DNA from: an uncultured Flavobacteriaceae bacterium
Lineage (GTDB): Bacteria > Bacteroidota > Bacteroidia > Flavobacteriales > Flavobacteriaceae
Reading direction: 5' to 3'
DNA length: 64,000 nucleotides
Assembly (NCBI GenBank): GCA_937944485.1
Contig: CALDYU010000006.1
Location: 62,001-126,000 of the forward strand
Below, piece by piece: positions 59,160 to 64,000 of the stretch. Made by a program: the position numbers and the translations under genes. Numbering within the stretch: the stretch's first letter is position 1; the number at the start of each line of letters is the position of its first letter. The notes beneath the pieces were generated by a model. The model did not search any database, was not told the origin of the DNA, and saw only the letters and a program-made list of their open reading frames with translations.

Positions 59160-59825
59160 TTAAATGATGTGATGTGCTTTGGCAGCTTCAATTAAATGGG
59201 TAGTGGTCGCTTCTTTTAGATTAAACGTGCTACGTAAATTACGTTTTCTCAATTCTACACCCGATAGTGATAAGGGCACATAATCAGGAATACTCTTGGT
59301 AGGTACGCCCAGTAACAATAAATGTAGTATTTCACGATCAATATCGTCTATAAGCAGTGAATTGTTGGTTTGATGCCTAAAGAAATTAATAATACTCTTG
59401 GTATACCCAACTTTACCGTTAAGCACTCGTAAGATATCTTCTTTAAAACTTTCGGGTTCAATCTCAGACTTTATCATAAAACCTTCAGGGTTGACCGCTC
59501 TACTAATTTGATAAAATAAATGATTGCTACGAATCGATGTTATAATTACCAGTTTAGTTGCTTTGGATGATGCGCGGAGTGCTGCAGCAAGTTCTTTACC
59601 ATATTCGTTGAATACACCTGCTTTAGAAGGAAGCCGCATATCGATTATCGCAATATCAAATAACGTATCTGAAGCTATCGTTTCTTTAGCAGCTTCATAA
59701 TACGTACAGGTAGTAATGCTTGGCTTGAAAATATGATGCGATTCATAAACATCATTAAAAATAGTTTCGTAAACCTGACATAACAGCGGTTCATCTTCTA
59801 CAATTAATACCTTAATATGTTGCAT
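59160..59825 (-). CDS. Response regulator transcription factor
   Basis: 221 residues. Receiver domain (about 1-130) with acidic pocket EDE (10-12), phospho-acceptor Asp 62 (IIDMRLPSK), Thr/Ser in VIITSIR and Lys in FMIKSE. The C-terminal 65 residues are a short helix-turn-helix output of LuxR-like type (IDREILHLLLLGVPTKSIPDYVPLSLSGVELRKRNLR). No kinase is adjacent. Divergent from the efflux operon 256 bases away, which it may control. Confidence 0.88.
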   Translation of the reverse strand: MQHIKVLIVEDEPLLCQVYETIFNDVYESHHIFKPSITTCTYYEAAKETIASDTLFDIAIIDMRLPSKAGVFNEYGKELAAALRASSKATKLVIITSIRSNHLFYQISRAVNPEGFMIKSEIEPESFKEDILRVLNGKVGYTKSIINFFRHQTNNSLLIDDIDREILHLLLLGVPTKSIPDYVPLSLSGVELRKRNLRSTFNLKEATTTHLIEAAKAHHII

Positions 59826-60081
59826 AATTAATGGGGAACTTTTTTAGACCGCAGTTTTATAGAAACTTAAAAAAAGAAATACTATTGTAATTGCCCTTAA
59901 AAAAGAGTCCTTCAACTTTTATTCTCCGCTAAAATATAATTGCGCTATCTCATAAAATTACCTACGCGTTGTGTTCCAATATTTGTAGCTTTTTCCCTCA
60001 AAAATTATGAAAAAAATAACATCTGGTGCAGTTTTTGATGCGGTATATTAAGTAGATTAGACCTCTCAAAACCAAACTACA

Positions 60082-61326
60082 ATGAATAAAAAGAAAATCC
60101 TATATATAGGCATTCCGATTCTCGTTCTTATTCTTGGCTATTTCTTTTTAAGACCAAATGAAGATGAAGATGTTACTATAACCGCTGAAGTAGTTCAAGG
60201 CGAATTTTTAAACGAAGTTATCATTTCAGGAGAGGCGCAATCAACAAGCTTGAAAAACATTGATGGCCCTGCGAATCTGCGTAAATTCAGATTGAACAAT
60301 ATTAAAATTCAAGATTTAATCCCTGAAGGTACTGTAGTAAAAGCAGGCGACTATGTTGGAAAATTAGACCCTTCATCCGTCAATGAACAAATTTTAGATG
60401 CCAATCTAAATCTAGAAACAGCACAGTCAAAATTCACCCAAGAACAACTCGATACTACATTAACTTTAAAGCAAGAACGTACTGCTATAAAGGATATTCA
60501 GTTCAATATGGAAGAAGATAAACTCGAACTTAAACAGTCTATCTATGAATCACCCGTAACCATAAAACAGTTAGAAATTAAAATAGAACGTGCAGAAAGA
60601 GATTTGAAAGAACGCAAAGAAGATTATGAAATTAAAAAGCGAAAAGCGATCGCTAAGATGGTTGAAGTGGGTACTGAAGTTTCGAAAATCAGAAAAAAGT
60701 TAGATGGTCTTATCGAATTGCAAGCTTCTTTCACTATTCATTCTGATGCTAGTGGTATGGTTACTTACGCCAAAAATTGGGATGGAAGTAAAAAGAAAGT
60801 AGGTTCAGATATTAGCCCTTGGAATTTAACCATAGCTACCCTGCCTGATTTAACTAAAATGGAATCTAAAACCTATTCTAATGAAGTAGACATTCGAAAA
60901 ATTAAAAAAGATCAAAAAGTTACAGTTGGCTTTGACGCTTTTCCCGATATTACTATAGATGGGGTCATCACAAGTGTTGCCAATGTTGGTGAAAAGAAAA
61001 GAGGTTCTGATATTAAACTTTTTCAAGTGCTTATAAAGTTCAATGAAACCAATGAAAATATTAGGCCCGGGATGACTACTTCAAATAGAATTCTTATTGG
61101 AAAACAAGAAGATGTCTTAATGATTCCGCTTGAAGCAGTATTTACCAAAGATTCTATTAGTTACGTGTATAAAGATTCTGGATTTTCAATTGACAAAAAG
61201 CAAATTGAATTAGGCGAATCAAACGAAGATGTAGTTATCGTTACGAAAGGTTTGAACGCCAAAGATGTGGTTTATCTCAGCAAACCTGCGGGATTGGATG
61301 ACAAAAATATCGCTGAACTCAGATAA
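60082..61326 (+). CDS. HlyD/MacA-type efflux adaptor subunit
   Basis: 414 residues. N-terminal membrane anchor (about 5-22), a barrel-sandwich half, a long helical hairpin (about 105-215, EIKIERAERDLKERKEDYEIKKRK), second half-motif (FTIHSDASGMVTYAK) and beta-barrel (about 250-345, VTVGFDAFPDITIDG), with a membrane-proximal end domain. It bridges inner-membrane permease and TolC. Stop is 6 bases before the permease ATG. Confidence 0.9.
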   Translation: MNKKKILYIGIPILVLILGYFFLRPNEDEDVTITAEVVQGEFLNEVIISGEAQSTSLKNIDGPANLRKFRLNNIKIQDLIPEGTVVKAGDYVGKLDPSSVNEQILDANLNLETAQSKFTQEQLDTTLTLKQERTAIKDIQFNMEEDKLELKQSIYESPVTIKQLEIKIERAERDLKERKEDYEIKKRKAIAKMVEVGTEVSKIRKKLDGLIELQASFTIHSDASGMVTYAKNWDGSKKKVGSDISPWNLTIATLPDLTKMESKTYSNEVDIRKIKKDQKVTVGFDAFPDITIDGVITSVANVGEKKRGSDIKLFQVLIKFNETNENIRPGMTTSNRILIGKQEDVLMIPLEAVFTKDSISYVYKDSGFSIDKKQIELGESNEDVVIVTKGLNAKDVVYLSKPAGLDDKNIAELR

Positions 61327-61332
61327 GTCTTC

Positions 61333-62706
61333 ATGATAGATAAAATTCTCTTAGAGACTATAAAATCAAACTTCACCGAAGCCATTCGGGTAATTTCTGC
61401 AAACAAAATTCGTACTTTTTTAACCGCATTAGGTATCATCTTCGGAGTTGCTGCGGTCATTACCATGTTAGCCATTGGTAAGGGAGCAGAAAAAGAAATT
61501 CTTTCGCAGCTAGCACTAGTTGGGGTAAATAATATTGTAGTAACGCCAATTCCTGATGATCCTGATGAGAATGATACTAGTGAAGAGGAAGAAGGTGGGG
61601 CAACCGAGACCATTCGTTTTTCTAAAGGACTCGATTTACAAGACGTTGCCAGTATTCGAAAAAATATTCCTACGGTAAAGCAGCTGAGTCCCGAAATTAT
61701 TTTAGAAACGTATATGATTAAAAAGGGAAGGCAGAGTCCAGTTAAACTAATTGGTGTGACCAATTCTTTTTTTGAAACTGCAAATATAAATATTGGTCAA
61801 GGTAAAAGTTTTACTAAGATTCAATTACGAAGTGCCCAACCCGTGTGCATCATTGGGGAGAAAGTAGCCAAGAAACTATTTACGGGTGAAAATGCCATTG
61901 GCAAGCAGATCAAAGTAAAAGATGTATGGTTAAAAGTTATTGGTATCATTGAAGAGAAACTTATCTCACAAACCGCTCAAGAGAATTTAGGCATTCGTGA
62001 TTTGAATCAAGATATTTATATCCCAATTAAGACTTTCTTGGTGCGTTATAAAGATCGGAAAATTGTCAGCGATCAGCCTTTAGATTTAGGTAGCGGTATG
62101 ATTATTTTCGGTGGAAACGATAATGGCCCGAAGAAAAGAAAGCCTCGTGGCAATTATCATCAAATAGATAAACTAACCGTTCAGGTCAATAATTCAAACG
62201 AGCTGAAAGCAACCGCGGAAGTTATTAGTAAAATGTTACAGCGCAAGCATAACGGCATGCTCGATTTTGAAATTACCATCCCCATTAATCTCTTAAAGCA
62301 ACAACAGAAAACAAAACAAATATTCAACATTGTATTAAGTATCATTGCCGGAATTTCTTTATTGATTGGTGGTATTGGTATTATGAATATTATGCTAGCT
62401 TCTATCTTAGAACGCACTAAAGAAATTGGCATTATTAAAGCGATTGGTGCAACCAAACAAGATATCATATTGCAGTTTTTGTCTGAGTCGATATTAATTA
62501 GTTTAAGTGGTGGCATAATAGGATGTATTCTTGGCATTGTGGCCTCTTACGTGCTAGAAGTCGCTACCGATATTGAAACTATTGTTTCTTTTGGTTCTAT
62601 TGTATTATCATTTCTGGTTGCAACCTTTATTGGACTCATTTTCGGAGTTTTACCAGCAAAATCTGCAGCAAACAAAAATCCTATCGAAGCTATTAGACAT
62701 GAGTAA
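61333..62706 (+). CDS. MacB/FtsX-type ABC transporter permease
   Basis: 457 residues: N-terminal membrane segment (IRTFLTALGIIFGVAAVITML), a MacB periplasmic core domain (about 50-320, with an acidic insert DDPDENDTSEEEEGG), then the FtsX domain with three membrane segments, including GGIGIMNIMLASILERTKEIGIIKAIGA. No ATPase domain is fused and none lies in the visible part of the operon, so the ATP-binding subunit must follow beyond the window or sit elsewhere. The next gene overlaps or abuts the stop (ATG at 62699 or 62744). Confidence 0.92.
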   Translation: MIDKILLETIKSNFTEAIRVISANKIRTFLTALGIIFGVAAVITMLAIGKGAEKEILSQLALVGVNNIVVTPIPDDPDENDTSEEEEGGATETIRFSKGLDLQDVASIRKNIPTVKQLSPEIILETYMIKKGRQSPVKLIGVTNSFFETANINIGQGKSFTKIQLRSAQPVCIIGEKVAKKLFTGENAIGKQIKVKDVWLKVIGIIEEKLISQTAQENLGIRDLNQDIYIPIKTFLVRYKDRKIVSDQPLDLGSGMIIFGGNDNGPKKRKPRGNYHQIDKLTVQVNNSNELKATAEVISKMLQRKHNGMLDFEITIPINLLKQQQKTKQIFNIVLSIIAGISLLIGGIGIMNIMLASILERTKEIGIIKAIGATKQDIILQFLSESILISLSGGIIGCILGIVASYVLEVATDIETIVSFGSIVLSFLVATFIGLIFGVLPAKSAANKNPIEAIRHE

Positions 62707-62743
62707 ACACCATCTAAAAAAATATCCTAGGTGGTTGCTAAAA

Positions 62744-64000
62744 ATGAACACTATGCAAAAACAGTTATTTTTTATTTTCCTCTTCGTTACTATTATTGGT
62801 AATAGTCAATCGCAAAAAATAAAATTGACAGAGGCTATTAAAATAGCTCAAAAAAAATCACCACAATATGTAAGAGCTCTGAATACCTACCAAGCTGGTT
62901 ATTGGCGCTACCGAAACTACGTGGCCGATTTTCTACCTCAGTTAAGTTTAAGGGCCACCCTACCCGAATACTCGAATTCTATCCGAAGAATTACGAATGA
63001 TGAAGGACAAGATATTTTCGTACAACAGAATCAATCGATAATTGATGCCACCCTTAGCCTTCAACAAAAGGTACCGTATACAGGTGGAGCTTTTGCCATC
63101 AATAGCCGCTTAGAACGGGTAGATCGCTTCGGAGATTCTCGAAATACCAATTATTCGTTAATCCCTTTTTCCATCAGTTACTTTCAAAATTCACTATTCT
63201 ATAATCCGTATAAATGGGATCGTCAAATAGAACCGTTACGTTATGAAGAATCGAAACGTACGATTATTGAGAATATGGAAGAAATTTCGCTAACTACGTG
63301 CCTACGCTATTTTGGTTTATTGAAAGCCCAAGTTAGTTTAGATATTGCGAAGAAAAATTTATCAAATCAAGATACCCTGCTCCAGATTACAAAGGGGAGG
63401 TATAAAATTGGAAAAATCGCAGAAAATGAATTATTGCAAATCGAGCTAAGTCATTTAAGTTCAAAAAATAATGTGACTACCAATACCATTCTCTTAAAAA
63501 AAACATCTCAAGACCTTGCACGTTTTCTAGAACTAGATACTGAAGCAATAGAATTAGAGGTGCCGGAGAGGCTTTCTGATTTTGCAGTCGATATTGATAA
63601 AGCCCTTCAAGAAGCGGAAACCAACAGAAAATCAGTGATTGAATTTAGGCGACGGCGCCTTGAGGCCGAAAAAAGATTAGCCGAAGTAAAAGGTAGTAAC
63701 CGATTGGAACTAGATGTGCGGGCGAATTTCGGACTCAACAGACGCGCTGATGAATATAGTGCGCTCTTTCAAGACTATGACCAACAACAAAATATTTCTT
63801 TGAGCGTAGGTATTCCCATATTTGATTGGGGTGTTTCTAAATCAAGGCGTAAAATGGCAGAAGCAGATTTAAGCTTGGTTGAAAATACTATTGAACAAGA
63901 AAAACAGGCTTTCGAACAAGAAATATTTCTACATACCCTGAATTGGTCAAGCCAAAGAGATTTCTTAGCAACTGCTGAAAAAGCACAAGAAATTGCACTC
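62744..64000 (+). CDS. TolC family outer membrane protein (3' end outside window)
   Basis: At least 419 residues, open to the window end. Start chosen at 62744; 62753 also begins the signal peptide (QLFFIFLFVTIIGNSQSQ), while 62699 overlaps the permease stop as an ATGAGTAA junction and would add a basic leader. The sequence has TolC-like long amphipathic helices (KIKLTEAIKIAQKKSPQYV, GRYKIGKIAENELLQIELSHL) and strand segments (DATLSLQQKVPYTGGAF, NISLSVGIPIFDWG). It forms the outer-membrane duct of this efflux system. Confidence 0.9.
   Translation, partial: MNTMQKQLFFIFLFVTIIGNSQSQKIKLTEAIKIAQKKSPQYVRALNTYQAGYWRYRNYVADFLPQLSLRATLPEYSNSIRRITNDEGQDIFVQQNQSIIDATLSLQQKVPYTGGAFAINSRLERVDRFGDSRNTNYSLIPFSISYFQNSLFYNPYKWDRQIEPLRYEESKRTIIENMEEISLTTCLRYFGLLKAQVSLDIAKKNLSNQDTLLQITKGRYKIGKIAENELLQIELSHLSSKNNVTTNTILLKKTSQDLARFLELDTEAIELEVPERLSDFAVDIDKALQEAETNRKSVIEFRRRRLEAEKRLAEVKGSNRLELDVRANFGLNRRADEYSALFQDYDQQQNISLSVGIPIFDWGVSKSRRKMAEADLSLVENTIEQEKQAFEQEIFLHTLNWSSQRDFLATAEKAQEIAL

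Noticed and set aside
1..64000. tRNA, rRNA or riboswitch genes
   Set aside because: I looked for tRNA-like cloverleaf ends (GGTTCGAATCC-type arms followed by acceptor pairing) and conserved rRNA segments and saw none; a covariance-model scan would be needed to exclude small ncRNAs.

Overview
The window reads as chromosomal DNA of a marine-type Flavobacteriaceae bacterium (Bacteroidota). Evidence from the sequence: AT-rich DNA, promoter -7 elements of the TAnnTTTG type, many Bacteroidota-restricted families (DUF2490, 2TM domain, DUF2141, LETM1-related biofilm protein, ThuA/sugar dehydrogenase fusions), a SusC/FecA-like TonB-dependent receptor with a carboxypeptidase-like N-terminal domain, and a GH26 mannanase lipoprotein. 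No rRNA, tRNA, CRISPR array or replication origin was seen.

Layout. 1-9.7 kb: small hypothetical genes, an M23 peptidase, a giant ThuA/dehydrogenase/cytochrome c lipoprotein, YdeI and DUF4287 proteins, an MFS transporter, a CDP-alcohol phosphatidyltransferase and a TPMT-like methyltransferase. 9.9-13.2 kb: an accessory block of minus-strand genes (ParDE toxin-antitoxin, VOC protein, three hypotheticals) in which the last three genes are each followed by a quasi-palindromic attC-like repeat; it looks like an integron-type cassette array without an integrase. 13.4-26.9 kb: secreted hydrolases and lipoproteins (amidohydrolase, VPS10-type protein, DUF2490, hydrolase/OsmC fusion, M16 peptidase, Cu/Zn SOD). 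27-30.1 kb: an amine oxidase / AhpD-like / SDR cluster with an AraC regulator. 30.2-35 kb: VOC protein, MMPL/RND exporter, LETM1-related protein with a short coupled upstream ORF.

35.1-39.9 kb: a two-component signalling locus: DUF2141 protein, TPR-like secreted protein, a histidine kinase carrying a C-terminal 2TM domain, four tandem free-standing 2TM proteins, and a LytTR response regulator. Upstream of the 2TM/LytTR unit, upstream of this DUF2141 gene, and twice in the divergent promoter region of a distant TonB receptor / second DUF2141 pair (51.4-54.3 kb), I find the same architecture: two direct 9-bp half-sites (consensus near ACAATTCAG) 21 bp apart, then a nAnnTTTG box whose first base is exactly 34 bp after the last base of the proximal half-site. 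All four copies point toward their gene. This is the strongest unexplained signal in the window and suggests one LytTR regulon linking the two loci, with autoregulation.

40-51 kb: ordinary metabolic and stress genes (CPBP protease, DCC protein, FAD-dependent oxidoreductase, C-type lectin protein, DEAD-box helicase, PaiB-like protein, sugar isomerase, TfoX, GH26). 51.25-51.44 kb holds 27 in-phase heptanucleotide units. 54.4-59 kb is a second accessory island: a lipoprotein with a C-terminal HExxH (possible polymorphic metallopeptidase toxin), two DUF2019 paralogues, small hypotheticals, two decayed immunity-like genes and an IS256-family remnant. 59-64 kb: a response regulator divergent from a HlyD / FtsX-type permease / TolC efflux operon that runs off the window.
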